A DNA stretch of 64,000 bases from an uncultured Lachnoclostridium sp. (GCA_944381625.1 CALWLW010000009.1:1-64000), one strand, 5' to 3'. Shown: positions 52,811 to 62,823, numbered from the stretch's first letter. Notes: generated from the sequence alone by a model not told the origin. Translations and numbers: made by a program.

Positions 52811-54604
52811 TTAATGAGCATTAACAGCTGTTATTTTTAAGCCCAGGGGATTCAATTCGGAGTCCAAAAGATCCGCAATCCATATCTCCCCTGTTGCTCC
52901 CATCATGATTCCCGACCAGTTACAGAACATTCTATTGCAGTTCTCGTTTTCAAGCCCGGCAAAAAAGTCCTCGCTCAGACTCTGCGCAAAATCAGAAGAC
53001 GCTTCTAAAAATTCCTCTTTGTCCGCATAAGTGATATCCGAAATGGTAATCGGATAAGAAATCTCATCCGCGATCGACGCCCAGTCATGTGTCAGAAAAC
53101 ACTCTCTTATATATCTTGCGTATGCTTCCACCTCACTTGCGGGGATGTCCGTAGCGACACGGTAATAATCTTCCCCGGCCGGAAGCTCGGATTCTTCCGG
53201 CTGTTCCGGCATGCTTAATTCTCCCTCTTTTCCTTCCTGATAATTTACTTCCAGCCGTATATACACATCCAGATAGCAAAGGCCTACTTGATCTTCATAG
53301 GTAATTGCAGGATTACACACCATGTATATCTTCCCCTCTTCAAAAAGAAACGTGCTGTTACCAGAAAAATAGACGCCTCTAAACGTATCCCGGATCGGAT
53401 TGCCCTCGCTGTCACAGGAAGTCCTTATGAATTCTTTTCCTGTTTCACGGTCAAAGATCCGTACCTGCATCTGTTCTTCATCAAATTCCCAGCCTAAAAG
53501 AGCGCTGCATTTATTTTCCACTCTGTCATTGATCATGCTGTCCAAAGGAAATACATCTGTCCAGACCGCTTCGCCGTTGTCTTTCTTTTCGATCACCAGC
53601 AGGCCCACTGCGGGAAACGAGCCGGCCCCATATGGATAAGAAAAGGCTGTTTCGATCTGACCGTCGCCGTCATAGTCTGCCTGCGCCATTTCGCCGCTCC
53701 CGTAAGAGGTGTGCCAGGACGGGACGTCCAGTTCATAGGATTTTCCATCTACTCTTAACAGCATGTCCTGATAAGTGACCTCGGGCTCTGTCCCATAAAC
53801 GGCCACAGTATGATCCGGGCTTTCCGCGATCAGGTCAAGCTGTTCGGCCTGTCCCAGCATAAAATAGGGTTCTTTATCCTGGCAGTGTATCTTGAATTTG
53901 GCATAAAAGGGAAGCCAGGCTTCAGATGTTTCCGCTTGAAGGCATATGGCAGCAGTCAGATACAGCCCGCCCTGTTCTATAGTAATCTGCGAAGGGGAAA
54001 GACGTATCCCGTTTGGCGTCCCTTCTTCATATTCAAATGCATATCCGGAATAGATCCCGCTTCGGATCTCCTGGCCGCTGTCTATCCATATGATGGAATA
54101 AGCCTCCTTTTCCAGATCCAGCTCCGTCTCCACATAATCGGCAAAATTGTTTTGTGCATCCACTGCCGGATCATACCTTTTCCAATAGGCTTTTCCCTTA
54201 TGGTTCCAAAAAACATATAACCGGTTCTGTGTTTCTTCTGCCTGATTATCGTAGAACCGGACAATGAGAATTTCTTCCAAAACCCCGTCGCCGTCACAGT
54301 CCAGGGACTCCGCCCAAAGTTGTCCAGAATCCAACGGGAAATTATCATCCAGGAAATAGACCCGGTCCTTCCAGGAAACGACGAGCTGCTGTGTCTCAGA
54401 GCCGTTTGGGTATCCCAGGACCTGAAAGCCGCTGCCGTCATGCTCCAGAAGAAGCGCGCCTCCTTCAGGCGGATCGGCCGCTTTGCCCCATTCCTCGCTG
54501 GAAACCCTCGGCCTGTTCCACAGATACCAGCAGCAGATGAACAGCGCTGTAAGCAATAACAAAAGCACAACGATTTTTACCTGTTTTTTCTTCATCTTTT
54601 TCAA
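52811..54604 (-). CDS. Large membrane-anchored protein with FG-GAP-like repeats
   Basis: About 597 residues. One N-terminal helix (KIVVLLLLLTALFICCWYLW), then a long extracellular part. CDGDGVLEEILIVRFYDN and YDGDGQIETAFSYP are DxDGDGxxE loops, as in VCBS/FG-GAP propellers; the last third (SEVEAYARYIRECFLTHDWASIADEISYP) resembles a NTF2-like helix. The TTG at 54604 is favoured because GGGGG lies 6 bp before it; an ATG at 54637 lacks a site. Low G+C and orphan. It looks like a newer version of the gene at 3378-4151. Function unknown. Confidence 0.75.
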   Translation of the reverse strand: MKKMKKKQVKIVVLLLLLTALFICCWYLWNRPRVSSEEWGKAADPPEGGALLLEHDGSGFQVLGYPNGSETQQLVVSWKDRVYFLDDNFPLDSGQLWAESLDCDGDGVLEEILIVRFYDNQAEETQNRLYVFWNHKGKAYWKRYDPAVDAQNNFADYVETELDLEKEAYSIIWIDSGQEIRSGIYSGYAFEYEEGTPNGIRLSPSQITIEQGGLYLTAAICLQAETSEAWLPFYAKFKIHCQDKEPYFMLGQAEQLDLIAESPDHTVAVYGTEPEVTYQDMLLRVDGKSYELDVPSWHTSYGSGEMAQADYDGDGQIETAFSYPYGAGSFPAVGLLVIEKKDNGEAVWTDVFPLDSMINDRVENKCSALLGWEFDEEQMQVRIFDRETGKEFIRTSCDSEGNPIRDTFRGVYFSGNSTFLFEEGKIYMVCNPAITYEDQVGLCYLDVYIRLEVNYQEGKEGELSMPEQPEESELPAGEDYYRVATDIPASEVEAYARYIRECFLTHDWASIADEISYPITISDITYADKEEFLEASSDFAQSLSEDFFAGLENENCNRMFCNWSGIMMGATGEIWIADLLDSELNPLGLKITAVNAH

Positions 54605-54808
54605 TCTTAGCCCCCTGCCTGAACTCCTGATAACCATTTGAGTTTACACCATCATAACACATGGCGCATGACAGAGATATAGAAATATGGACAGATGCGG
54701 CGGTTAAAAAGAGTAAATAGAAAGGGAAAAGTATGATATAATGAGCGCATCGCGCGAATTATATCATCGCGCATACGGATAAAAAGACCAGCATAAGGAG
54801 GAAACACA

Positions 54809-55402
54809 ATGGCAAAACAGTACTGGAGACCAGGCAATATGCTCTACCCGGTTCCGGCGGTGATGGTGAGCTGCCGTCGCCCGGGGGAGAAGCCCAATAT
54901 CATCACCGTGGCCTGGGCAGGGACGGTCTGTTCCTCCCCGGCCATGGTATCCATCTCGGTCAGGAAGGAACGGTATTCCTATGATATATTGAAGGAAACA
55001 GGAGAATTTGTCATCAATCTGGTGACGAAGGAGCTGACGCGGGCGGCGGATTACTGCGGTGTGCGTTCCGGACGGGATGTGGACAAGTTCCGGGAAATGA
55101 AACTGACGGAGCTGCCGTCGAAAGAGATCGCCGCGCCGGGGATCGCGGAGAGCCCGGTGAGCCTGGAGTGCCGGGTAAAAGAGGTAATCCCGCTGGGCAG
55201 CCACGACCTGTTTCTGGCCGAGGTGGTGAACGTCACTGTGGAGGACCGGTACATGGATGAGAACGGGAAATTCCACCTGAACCGCGCGGGGCTGGTGGCT
55301 TACTCCCACGGGGAATATTATCAGCTGGGAGAAAAAGTGGGTACGTTCGGATACTCCGTCCGGAAAAAACCGGCGGCGGGCAAAGGAAGAAAGAGGAGAT
55401 AG
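54809..55402 (+). CDS. Flavin reductase family (FMN-binding) protein
   Basis: 197 residues. A split-barrel FMN fold, with YPVPAVMVSCRRPGEKPNIITVAWAGTVCSSPAMVSISV as the conserved core and a later YCGVRSGRDVDKF. Members reduce flavins with NAD(P)H or act as standalone oxidoreductases. The C-terminus is basic (KKPAAGKGRKRR). AAGGAGGAAAC precedes the ATG; the regulator gene follows 4 bp after. Confidence 0.85.
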   Translation: MAKQYWRPGNMLYPVPAVMVSCRRPGEKPNIITVAWAGTVCSSPAMVSISVRKERYSYDILKETGEFVINLVTKELTRAADYCGVRSGRDVDKFREMKLTELPSKEIAAPGIAESPVSLECRVKEVIPLGSHDLFLAEVVNVTVEDRYMDENGKFHLNRAGLVAYSHGEYYQLGEKVGTFGYSVRKKPAAGKGRKRR

Positions 55403-55406
55403 CCGG

Positions 55407-56093
55407 ATGATGGAGCAAAAGGGGGAACTGTATTACGCGGAAGACGATCCCGTGATCGCGCAGGCGGTCAGAGAATATCTGGGGGATCGGGGATACGCGG
55501 TGGCGGTGTTCACGGAAGCGGAAGGGCTGAGGCAGGCGCTGAAGGCCCGGCGGCCGGATCTGCTGCTGATGGACTGGAATCTGCCGGATGGCCGGGGCGA
55601 TCTTCTGTGCCGGCAGGCCAGGAACCAGTACCCGGATCTGCCGGTGATCTTCCTGACTGTCCGGGGAGACCTGAACGATATGGTCGCCGGTTTCCGAAGC
55701 GGGGCGGACGATTATGTGGCAAAGCCTTTTGACCTGGAAGTGCTTCACGCCAGGATACAGGCGCTTCTGCGAAGGGCAGTGCGGCAGGAAGAAGGCGTGG
55801 TTCTGCGCTGCGGCGGCATCAGGCTGGATCAGGAGAAGATGCGGGTATTCTGCGGGGAGCAGGAAGCCGCTTTAAGCCGTCCGGAATATGAGATCCTGCT
55901 GCTGTTGATGAAGAACAAGGGGCGCACCGTCACCCGGGGGCAGCTTCTGGAGCAGGTGTGGGACAGCGGTGGTAATTATGTGAATGACAATACGCTGACC
56001 GTGACCATGAAACGGTTGAGAGAGAAGCTGGGACGCCCTGCCTGCCTGAAGACGGTGCGCAGCTTTGGATATCGGATGGAGGATACCTTATGA
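55407..56093 (+). CDS. OmpR-type response regulator
   Basis: 228 residues. Receiver domain with acidic pocket AEDDP, phosphorylated D56 in LLMDWNLPDG, and lysine in DDYVAKPFDLEVL; then a winged-helix DNA-binding domain (LLLLMKNKGRTVTRGQLLEQVWD). It overlaps the kinase gene by 4 bp. It likely drives the downstream ABC transporter genes. Confidence 0.94.
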   Translation: MMEQKGELYYAEDDPVIAQAVREYLGDRGYAVAVFTEAEGLRQALKARRPDLLLMDWNLPDGRGDLLCRQARNQYPDLPVIFLTVRGDLNDMVAGFRSGADDYVAKPFDLEVLHARIQALLRRAVRQEEGVVLRCGGIRLDQEKMRVFCGEQEAALSRPEYEILLLLMKNKGRTVTRGQLLEQVWDSGGNYVNDNTLTVTMKRLREKLGRPACLKTVRSFGYRMEDTL

Positions 56094-57304
56094 TGGGAAG
56101 GAGATACCGCACCCTGCGCATGCTGCTGCCCCTCTGTGTCTGCGCGGCAGCGCTCCTGGCTGTGATTTTGGTATGGAGACAGCAGTATGAGCAGGCGGCA
56201 TATCTGCACATGTCCGCGTTCTGCCGCACATACCTGGAAAAGAATCCTGAGGCCGAAGGGGAACTGCTGGCCGCGCTGAAGGAATACCCGGAATATCTGC
56301 GGCGGGAAGCGGCAGGCTCCATGAGCGGGTATGGAGATGAAGCTGACGGCTTCCTGAGCAGATACGGTTATGGGCCGGAGGATTTCCGGGCCGTACCCGG
56401 AAGCGTGACGGCCGGAGTGTGCATCGCCGCGGCCGCCTGTATCCTGGCGGCCTGTCTGTTTCCCCGGCGGCGGGACGCCGCATATTCAAAAAAACGGATC
56501 GGGGAACTGACCGGCTATCTGGAGAGGGTCAATACAGGTGCGGAAGGAACGCTCCTGGAAGCGGGGGAGGACGCGTTCGCCCATCTGCAGGATGAGATCT
56601 ACAAGACGGTGACGGGATTATACGCAGTCCGGGACGGGGCGGTGGCGGCCAGAGAAAATTACGCGGGATACCTGGCGGATATTGCCCATCAGCTGAAGAC
56701 ACCGGTGACGGCGGCGCTTTTGTCCCTTCAGCTTCTGGAGGAACGTGTGCCGGAAGTGGACGGGGAAGATGTGCGGCGGCAGCTCGTGAGGCTGAACGAT
56801 CTGGAGGAGGCGCTGCTTACGCTCTCCAGAATCGACGCAGGCGTCCTGGAATTCGAGCATGCTCCGGTGGACCTTTATACGGCGCTCTGTCTGGCTTCGG
56901 AAAACCTGCAGGAGCTGCTGGATAAAAAGGGCGTCCGGACGGATATCCGGGAGCAGGGCGGCGTGATCATCTGCGGGGACATGGAGTGGACCATGGAGGC
57001 GCTGATGAATCTCATGAAAAACTGCATGGAGCATTCTCCGGCAGGCGGGACGGTCCAGTGCAGCTATGGGGAGAATCCTCTGTACGCGTGGATCCGCATC
57101 TGCGACGACGGGCCGGGGTTCGCGCCGGAAGAGCTTCCCCGCCTGTTTGACCGGTTCTATCGGGGGGAGAATGCAAGACTGCCGGGCGCAGGGCTGGGCC
57201 TGGCGATTGCCCATGGGATCATCGAACGGCAGAACGGCAGGCTTACGGCCCGCAACCGGCCGGAGGGAGGCGCGTGCTTTGAGATCCGGTTCTACAGTCA
57301 CTGA
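56090..57304 (+). CDS. Sensor histidine kinase
   Basis: 404 residues. Two transmembrane helices (about 9-27 and 104-123) bracket an 80-residue extracellular loop. The phosphorylated H200 is in ADIAHQLKTPVTAALL. The ATP-binding domain shows NLMKNCMEHSPAG (N box), DDGPGFAPEELPRLFDRFYRG (G1/F box) and GAGLGLAIAHGII (G2). Partner of the response regulator upstream. Confidence 0.93.
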   Translation: MMGRRYRTLRMLLPLCVCAAALLAVILVWRQQYEQAAYLHMSAFCRTYLEKNPEAEGELLAALKEYPEYLRREAAGSMSGYGDEADGFLSRYGYGPEDFRAVPGSVTAGVCIAAAACILAACLFPRRRDAAYSKKRIGELTGYLERVNTGAEGTLLEAGEDAFAHLQDEIYKTVTGLYAVRDGAVAARENYAGYLADIAHQLKTPVTAALLSLQLLEERVPEVDGEDVRRQLVRLNDLEEALLTLSRIDAGVLEFEHAPVDLYTALCLASENLQELLDKKGVRTDIREQGGVIICGDMEWTMEALMNLMKNCMEHSPAGGTVQCSYGENPLYAWIRICDDGPGFAPEELPRLFDRFYRGENARLPGAGLGLAIAHGIIERQNGRLTARNRPEGGACFEIRFYSH

Positions 57305-57353
57305 GCTGTCACTTTCGCCTGCTATACTGGTGTCAGGAAAGGAGTGACGGTTT

Positions 57354-58034
57354 ATGGAAATATTGCGATGTGAAGGCGTCAGGAAGATCTACGGCGCCGG
57401 GGCGAACCAGGTAACGGCGCTGGACGGGATCAGCCTGTCCGTGAAAAAAGGCGAATTTGTGGCGGTGGTGGGAACTTCCGGCTCCGGCAAATCCACGCTG
57501 CTTCATATCCTGGGGAGCGTGGACCGGCCCACAGAAGGAAAGGTGCTGGTGGACGGCGGGGATATCACCGGATTTAAGCCGGCTGAGGCCGCTCTGTTCC
57601 GCCGCAGGAAGGTGGGGCTGGTCTATCAGTTTTTTAATCTGATTCCCACCCTGACGGTGAGGAAAAATATACTGCTGCCATTGGCCCTGGATAAACGGAA
57701 GCCGGATGAGGAATATTTTGATCAGGTGATCAGTACGATGAAGCTTGCGGACCGGCTGGAGTTTCTGCCCTCCCAGCTTTCCGGCGGGCAGCAGCAGCGC
57801 GCGGCCATCGCCAGGGCATTGATGTACCGACCGGCTCTTTTGCTGGCGGACGAGCCCACGGGAAACCTGGACCGGAAGAATTCAGAGGAGATCGTGGACT
57901 TCTTAAAATTGTCCAACCGCCGATGGAACCAGACGGTGATCCTGGTTACCCATGATGAAAAGACGGCGCTGGAAGCCGACCGGATTCTGACGCTGGAAGA
58001 CGGGCGCATCGTCAGCGACCAGAAGCGGAGGTGA
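57354..58034 (+). CDS. ABC transporter ATP-binding protein, BceA/MacB type
   Basis: 226 residues. Walker A GTSGSGKST, signature LSGGQQQRA, Walker B LLLADEPTGNLD. It follows the kinase gene by 49 bp and its FtsX-type permease partner starts 4 bp after its stop. Such pairs export or detoxify cell-wall-acting peptides or signal their presence. Confidence 0.93.
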   Translation: MEILRCEGVRKIYGAGANQVTALDGISLSVKKGEFVAVVGTSGSGKSTLLHILGSVDRPTEGKVLVDGGDITGFKPAEAALFRRRKVGLVYQFFNLIPTLTVRKNILLPLALDKRKPDEEYFDQVISTMKLADRLEFLPSQLSGGQQQRAAIARALMYRPALLLADEPTGNLDRKNSEEIVDFLKLSNRRWNQTVILVTHDEKTALEADRILTLEDGRIVSDQKRR

Positions 58035-58038
58035 GGCC

Positions 58039-60327
58039 ATGTGGAAGGAATATTCCCGGGATGATCTGATGCGGAGCCGTGGTTCCGGCCGGTCTGTGAT
58101 CACAGCGGTTTTTATTTCCGCGCTGCTGCTGTCGCTTTTGTGCAGCGTGCTTTATAATGCCTGGAATTATGATGTGGTGAGAGTCCGGACAGAGGACGGG
58201 GATTATCACGCCCGGCTATGGGGGGATCTGGATGAGGAGGATCTGGAGATTATACAGGGCTATGCCAATGTGGAGGCTGCCTGGTTCGGGGAGGAAGCGT
58301 CCAGAGACGGCAGGACAGCTGTGGAGATCCGTCTGAAAGATGTGTCCTCCGCATACGAAGATATTCCCAGGATCGTTTCTCTGGCAGGGCTGGAGGCCGG
58401 AAGCGCAGAGTACCATGAGGAGCTTCTGAATCTGTACCTGACGGTTAATCCTGACCGGCCCGATGCGATGGACGTCTATGCGTTTTTGGGGATTTTCGCG
58501 GCGGCGGCGCTGTGCGCCTGCATTTCTCTGATCCTGGTCATCCATCATTCCTTCGGGGTATTTATGGATGAGAAGATCCCGCAGCTGGGCGTTCTGGCCA
58601 GCGTGGGTGCCGCGCCGGGACAGATCCGGGCTGTACTGATGCAGGAGGCGGCTGCCTTAAGCGTGCTGCCGTCGGTTCTGGGAAGCCTGCTGGGCCTTGG
58701 AGCCGGAGCCGGGATGATGGCGTGGATCGATCTGGTGAGGGATCGGGCGGTGGAGGACGCTGTGGACGTTGCGTTTGCCTGCCATCCGCTGGTCTTTGCC
58801 GCCGCGCTTCTGTGCACGGCGGTTACAGTGGGGATCTCCGCATGGATTCCGGCCAGGAAGCTTGGCAGGATCAGTCCCATGGAGGCCGTGAGGGGAGTGC
58901 AGGACGTGCCTGCATCTTTGCCGGGTGCGGCTGCGGGAAGAAAGAAAAGGCGGAATCCCCGTCTGCTGCGTCTGCTGTTTGGCGTGGAGGGGGAACTGGC
59001 GGGAAATGCCCTGCGGGCCAGAAAGAAGCGTCTGCGCATGGCGTCGTTCTCCTTTGTGCTCTCTTTCCTGGGATTTGGATTCATGCTGTGCTTTTTCCGT
59101 ATCAGCAGTCTGAGCGTACAGATATCATATTTTGACGGGATCGCGGACCAATGGGATGTAATGGTTACTGTGAAGGACACGGATATTGGGGACTTTGGCG
59201 GAACCGACAGGATACAGGGCCTTTCCGGCGTGAGGGACGCGGCCGTCTACCAGACCGCTCGGGCAAAACGCTTCGTGACGGAGGAAGAACTGAGCGCTGA
59301 GTTCCTGGCAGCCGGAGGCTTTGAGGGAGCGTCGGAGGCTTATGTGACAGCCGGGGACGGCGGCTGGATGGTCAATGCGCCGGTCTGGATTCTGGATGAC
59401 GCGAGCTTTCTGCAGTACTGCTGGCAGACAGGCGCGGCCCAGGACCTTTCCGGCGCGGTGGTGCTGAATCAGGTGCGCGACAGCGCCGATCCCAACTTCC
59501 GGATAAGGAATTCCCTTCCTTATCTAAAAGAAGAACGAGAGATGATCTGTCTGCAGAGTGCCGGAAGCGGGGAAGTCACGATACCGGTGACGGGATACGC
59601 GCAGGAGCCTCCGGTGCTGCCGGCAGATTACCAGGACCTGGACTATTATGAGATGGTGCATATCCTGCCGGTGTCTCTGTGGGAACAGATCGGGGATCAG
59701 GTGGGCGGAGCAGAAGAAGACGTGCATATCCGCATTTTTGCTGGGGAAGAAAAAACAGGAGCCTATGCGCCGGCAGAGAGCGGTGGAGAAATGTCACCGG
59801 AAAATCTGGAAACACTGGAGGCGTTGGAGGAGGCGGCTGTACAGGAACTGGCAGGAAGTTACGAACTGGAGACCAATAACAGGATTCGGGAGGAAGAAGC
59901 CAGCGACCGGGCATATGGGGGGCTGACGACCATAGTGGGCGGCTTCTGCGTTCTGCTGGCGGTGATCGGCATCGGAGACGTATTTTCCAACACTTTGGGT
60001 TTCGCGCGCCAGAGAAGGAGGGAGGTGGCCCGTTACCTGTCCGTGGGGATGACGCCCCGGGGCGTCTGGAAGATGTTCTGGGTGGAGGCGCTGGTGCTGG
60101 CCGGCCGTCCCGTGATCATTTCCCTGCCGGTGCTGGTGTTTTCTTCCTGGCTGTTTATGCGGGCGGCTTACCTTGATCCTGTCCTGCTCCTGCGGAACGC
60201 GCCGGTTCTGCCTCTGCTGGCGTTTGCGCTGGCAGACTTCCTGTTCGTTGGGCTGGCATATTATATAGGAGGAAAGAAGGTTCTCCGTATCAATCTGTCG
60301 GACGCGCTTCGGGACGGAACGTTCTGA
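58039..60327 (+). CDS. FtsX-family ABC transporter permease
   Basis: 762 residues. The N-terminal helix and large extracellular part (residues about 45-150), a first three-helix FtsX block (residues about 150-290, with GVLASVGAAPGQIRAVLMQEAAALSVLPS), a second helix near 340 followed by a long extracellular domain (360-620), then the final three helices (VARYLSVGMTPRGVWKMFWVEALVLAG). Two FtsX blocks fit the MacB/BceB-like type. Together with the two-component system it forms an envelope-stress module. Confidence 0.88.
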   Translation: MWKEYSRDDLMRSRGSGRSVITAVFISALLLSLLCSVLYNAWNYDVVRVRTEDGDYHARLWGDLDEEDLEIIQGYANVEAAWFGEEASRDGRTAVEIRLKDVSSAYEDIPRIVSLAGLEAGSAEYHEELLNLYLTVNPDRPDAMDVYAFLGIFAAAALCACISLILVIHHSFGVFMDEKIPQLGVLASVGAAPGQIRAVLMQEAAALSVLPSVLGSLLGLGAGAGMMAWIDLVRDRAVEDAVDVAFACHPLVFAAALLCTAVTVGISAWIPARKLGRISPMEAVRGVQDVPASLPGAAAGRKKRRNPRLLRLLFGVEGELAGNALRARKKRLRMASFSFVLSFLGFGFMLCFFRISSLSVQISYFDGIADQWDVMVTVKDTDIGDFGGTDRIQGLSGVRDAAVYQTARAKRFVTEEELSAEFLAAGGFEGASEAYVTAGDGGWMVNAPVWILDDASFLQYCWQTGAAQDLSGAVVLNQVRDSADPNFRIRNSLPYLKEEREMICLQSAGSGEVTIPVTGYAQEPPVLPADYQDLDYYEMVHILPVSLWEQIGDQVGGAEEDVHIRIFAGEEKTGAYAPAESGGEMSPENLETLEALEEAAVQELAGSYELETNNRIREEEASDRAYGGLTTIVGGFCVLLAVIGIGDVFSNTLGFARQRRREVARYLSVGMTPRGVWKMFWVEALVLAGRPVIISLPVLVFSSWLFMRAAYLDPVLLLRNAPVLPLLAFALADFLFVGLAYYIGGKKVLRINLSDALRDGTF

Positions 60328-60393
60328 GATGTTTTTTTGCCACCATCAGCCGCATGGCTGAATAGTTTAAACAATATTTCCGGGAAGGGTATT

Positions 60394-60446
60394 GACAAAC
60401 GCATCCTTCCCGGATATACTTTAGCCGAAATAGTTTGATATTCAAA
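60394..60446 (+). promoter_or_regulatory. fabH promoter with FabT-like operator
   Basis: TTGACA (about 60394-60399), 17-bp spacer, TATACT (about 60417-60422), then TTTGA-TAT-TCAAA (60434-60446) just past the start. The operator fits the FabT site TTTGATTATCAAA. Confidence 0.75.
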
Positions 60447-60508
60447 GTAAATGAGATTGGGGAACGGATCTGGCCCATGTCCGGCAGATCCGGTGAACGG
60501 AGAGAAAG

Positions 60509-61480
60509 ATGAACACGAAGATTATTGGAACCGGCTATGATCTGCCGGCATTTGCAGCGGACAATAATTATCTGGCGACGCTGGTGGATACCAGCGATGA
60601 ATGGATTGTGGAGCGCACGGGCATCCGTACCAGGCATCTGGCAAAAGAAGAGACGACCACGTCCATGGCCGTGAACGCGTCCAGGCAGGCTCTTGAGAGG
60701 GCCGGAATGCAGGCGGAGGACGTGGAACTCCTGATCGTTGCTACGATCTCAGGAGATACGGAGACGCCCAGCACTGCCTGCCGGGTACAGGCGGAGATCG
60801 GGGCGAACCGGGCGGTTGCCTTCGATATCAATGCGGCGTGCTCCGGATTTCTGTACGGCATGCACGTGGCGGAAGCGTTCATCCGCAGCGGGATCTACCG
60901 GAACGCTCTGGTGATCGGTGCGGAGACATTATCCAAGCTTATTGACTGGACGGACCGCAGCACCTGCGTCCTGTTCGGGGACGGGGCCGGAGCCGCAGTC
61001 CTGGCGGCAACTGAAGAAACAGGGATTATCTCCCAGTCCATCGGAAGCAACGGAGAGAAATGGGAGGTGCTGGAGTGCCAGGGCCGTCCTAACGGAAATC
61101 CTCTGTGTGAGAAGGGCCAGGAACTCAAGTATATGACCATGAACGGCCAGGAGGTTTTCAAATTTGCGGTAAAGACCGTGCCATTGTGCGTGGAGGACGC
61201 TGTTGAAAAGGCCGGCATAGGACTGGATGAAGTGAAATATTTCCTGCTGCACCAGGCAAACAAACGGATTATCCAGAGCGTGGCAAAGCGTCTGGGACAG
61301 CCGGAGGAGAAATTCCCCATGAATCTGGACCAGTGCGGCAACACCTCCGCCGCGAGCCTTCCGATCCTTCTGGCGCAGATGGACGAGCAGGGACTTCTGC
61401 AGAAAGGGGACAGACTGGTGCTGTCCGGATTCGGCGCCGGGCTGACCTGGGGGGCATGCCTGCTGGAATGGCAGAAATAG
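60509..61480 (+). CDS. fabH: Beta-ketoacyl-ACP synthase III
   Basis: Condenses acetyl- or branched acyl-CoA with malonyl-ACP to start fatty acid synthesis. 323 residues. Active-site C111 in FDINAACSGFLYGM, His in LLHQANKRI, and Asn in CGNTSAASLP. GGAGAGAAAG precedes the ATG. First gene of the fab cluster, with a FabT-like site at its promoter. Confidence 0.96.
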   Translation: MNTKIIGTGYDLPAFAADNNYLATLVDTSDEWIVERTGIRTRHLAKEETTTSMAVNASRQALERAGMQAEDVELLIVATISGDTETPSTACRVQAEIGANRAVAFDINAACSGFLYGMHVAEAFIRSGIYRNALVIGAETLSKLIDWTDRSTCVLFGDGAGAAVLAATEETGIISQSIGSNGEKWEVLECQGRPNGNPLCEKGQELKYMTMNGQEVFKFAVKTVPLCVEDAVEKAGIGLDEVKYFLLHQANKRIIQSVAKRLGQPEEKFPMNLDQCGNTSAASLPILLAQMDEQGLLQKGDRLVLSGFGAGLTWGACLLEWQK

Positions 61481-61502
61481 GCAGAAAAGATTGACAAAAG
61501 CA

Positions 61503-61543
61503 TTGACAAACGGCATGTTTACACATATACTTTGAGTGTCAAA
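61503..61543 (+). promoter_or_regulatory. acpP promoter with FabT-like operator
   Basis: TTGACA (61503-61508), 17-bp spacer, TATACT (61526-61531), overlapping TTTGA-GTG-TCAAA (61531-61543). A second TTGACA lies 12 bp upstream. Confidence 0.75.
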
Positions 61544-61586
61544 ATAAAGGGAAACCGATTAAAAAAGAGTTTTAAGGAGAGCGAAC

Positions 61587-61820
61587 ATGTTAGAAAAAAT
61601 CAAAGAGATGGTAGCAGAGCAGTTAAACGTTGACGCAGCGGAGATCACCGAGGCAACTTCTTTCAAGGATGACCTGGGAGCAGATTCCCTGGACCTTTTC
61701 GAGCTGGTGATGGCTCTTGAGGAAGAGTATGAAATCGAGATTCCGTCTGAGGAGCTGGAGAAAATCACTACAGTTGGAGCGGTAGCTGACTATCTGAAGT
61801 CCAAAGGTGTAGAAGAATAA
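61587..61820 (+). CDS. acpP: Acyl carrier protein
   Basis: 77 residues, acidic. The phosphopantetheine site is S34 in [18 protein letters not shown]. Carries the growing chain between Fab enzymes. AAGGAGAGCG precedes the ATG. It has its own promoter, which fits the need for much ACP. Confidence 0.97.
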   Translation: MLEKIKEMVAEQLNVDAAEITEATSFKDDLGADSLDLFELVMALEEEYEIEIPSEELEKITTVGAVADYLKSKGVEE

Positions 61821-61836
61821 GAAAGCAGGTTATAAG

Positions 61837-62763
61837 ATGAAGACAAGGGTAACAGAACTTTTAGGCATAGAAAAGCCGATCATTCAGGGCGGCATGGCCT
61901 GGGTGGCAGAATCCCACCTGGCGGCGGCTGTCTCGGAGGCGGGCGGTTTCGGAATCATCGGAGCTGCGAATGCACCGGCTGATGTGGTAAGGAACTATAT
62001 CCGCGAGGCAAAGCAGATGACGGATAAGCCGTTTGGTGTAAACATCATGCTGATGAGCCCCTATGCGGACGATATCGCAAAGGTAGTGGTGGAGGAAGGC
62101 GTTGCGGCGGTGACCACCGGCGCGGGCAATCCGGAGAAGTACATGGAGCAGTGGAAAGCCGCAGGTATTAAGGTGATCCCGGTAGTCGCTTCTGTTGCAC
62201 TTGCAAAACGTATGGAGCGGTGCGGCGCCGACGCAGTCGTAGCAGAGGGTACGGAGTCCGGCGGACATATCGGACAGGCGACGACCATGACCCTGGTGCC
62301 CCAGGTGGTGGACGCGGTGAAGATTCCCGTGATCGCGGCCGGAGGCGTGGGCGACGGCAGAGGATTCGCGGCGGCTATGATGCTGGGCGCGGAGGCCGTA
62401 CAGATGGGTACCCGTTTCTGCGTATCCAACGAATGTACCGTTCATGACAAATACAAAGAACGTATCCTGAAAGCAAAAGATATTGATTCAGAGGTAACCG
62501 GAAGAAGCCATGGGCATCCGGTGCGCGGTCTGAGAAATAAGATGACCCGCGAGTACCTGAAGATGGAATCCGAAGGAGCGACCTTCGAAGAGCTGGAGAC
62601 CCTCACGCTGGGCGGCCTGCGCCGCGCGGTAGTGGAAGGAGACACCGACAACGGTTCGGTGCTGGCCGGCCAGATTGCAGGTATGATCAACAAACGCCAG
62701 AGCTGTAAAGAGATCATTGACGAAGTTATGGATCAGGCGGAAACTCTTTTAAAATTGAAATAA
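61837..62763 (+). CDS. fabK: Enoyl-ACP reductase II (FMN-dependent)
   Basis: 308 residues. Reduces enoyl-ACP with NAD(P)H and FMN; replaces FabI and is insensitive to triclosan. The start PIIQGGMAWVAESHLAAAVSEAGGFGIIGA, then GAGNPEKYM, AEGTESGGHIG and IAAGGVGDGRGFAAAMMLGA, are FabK hallmarks. 16 bp after acpP. Confidence 0.95.
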   Translation: MKTRVTELLGIEKPIIQGGMAWVAESHLAAAVSEAGGFGIIGAANAPADVVRNYIREAKQMTDKPFGVNIMLMSPYADDIAKVVVEEGVAAVTTGAGNPEKYMEQWKAAGIKVIPVVASVALAKRMERCGADAVVAEGTESGGHIGQATTMTLVPQVVDAVKIPVIAAGGVGDGRGFAAAMMLGAEAVQMGTRFCVSNECTVHDKYKERILKAKDIDSEVTGRSHGHPVRGLRNKMTREYLKMESEGATFEELETLTLGGLRRAVVEGDTDNGSVLAGQIAGMINKRQSCKEIIDEVMDQAETLLKLK

Positions 62764-62775
62764 ACAGGACTGATG

Positions 62776-62812
62776 AAGGCTGCCGGAACATTGAGTGCCG
62801 CAGCCTTTATTG
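62776..62812 (+). terminator. Weak terminator between fabK and fabD
   Basis: AAGGCTGC pairs with GCAGCCTT around a 17-nt loop, followed by TATT. It probably leaks. Confidence 0.45.
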
Positions 62813-62823
62813 GAAATAAAAAC

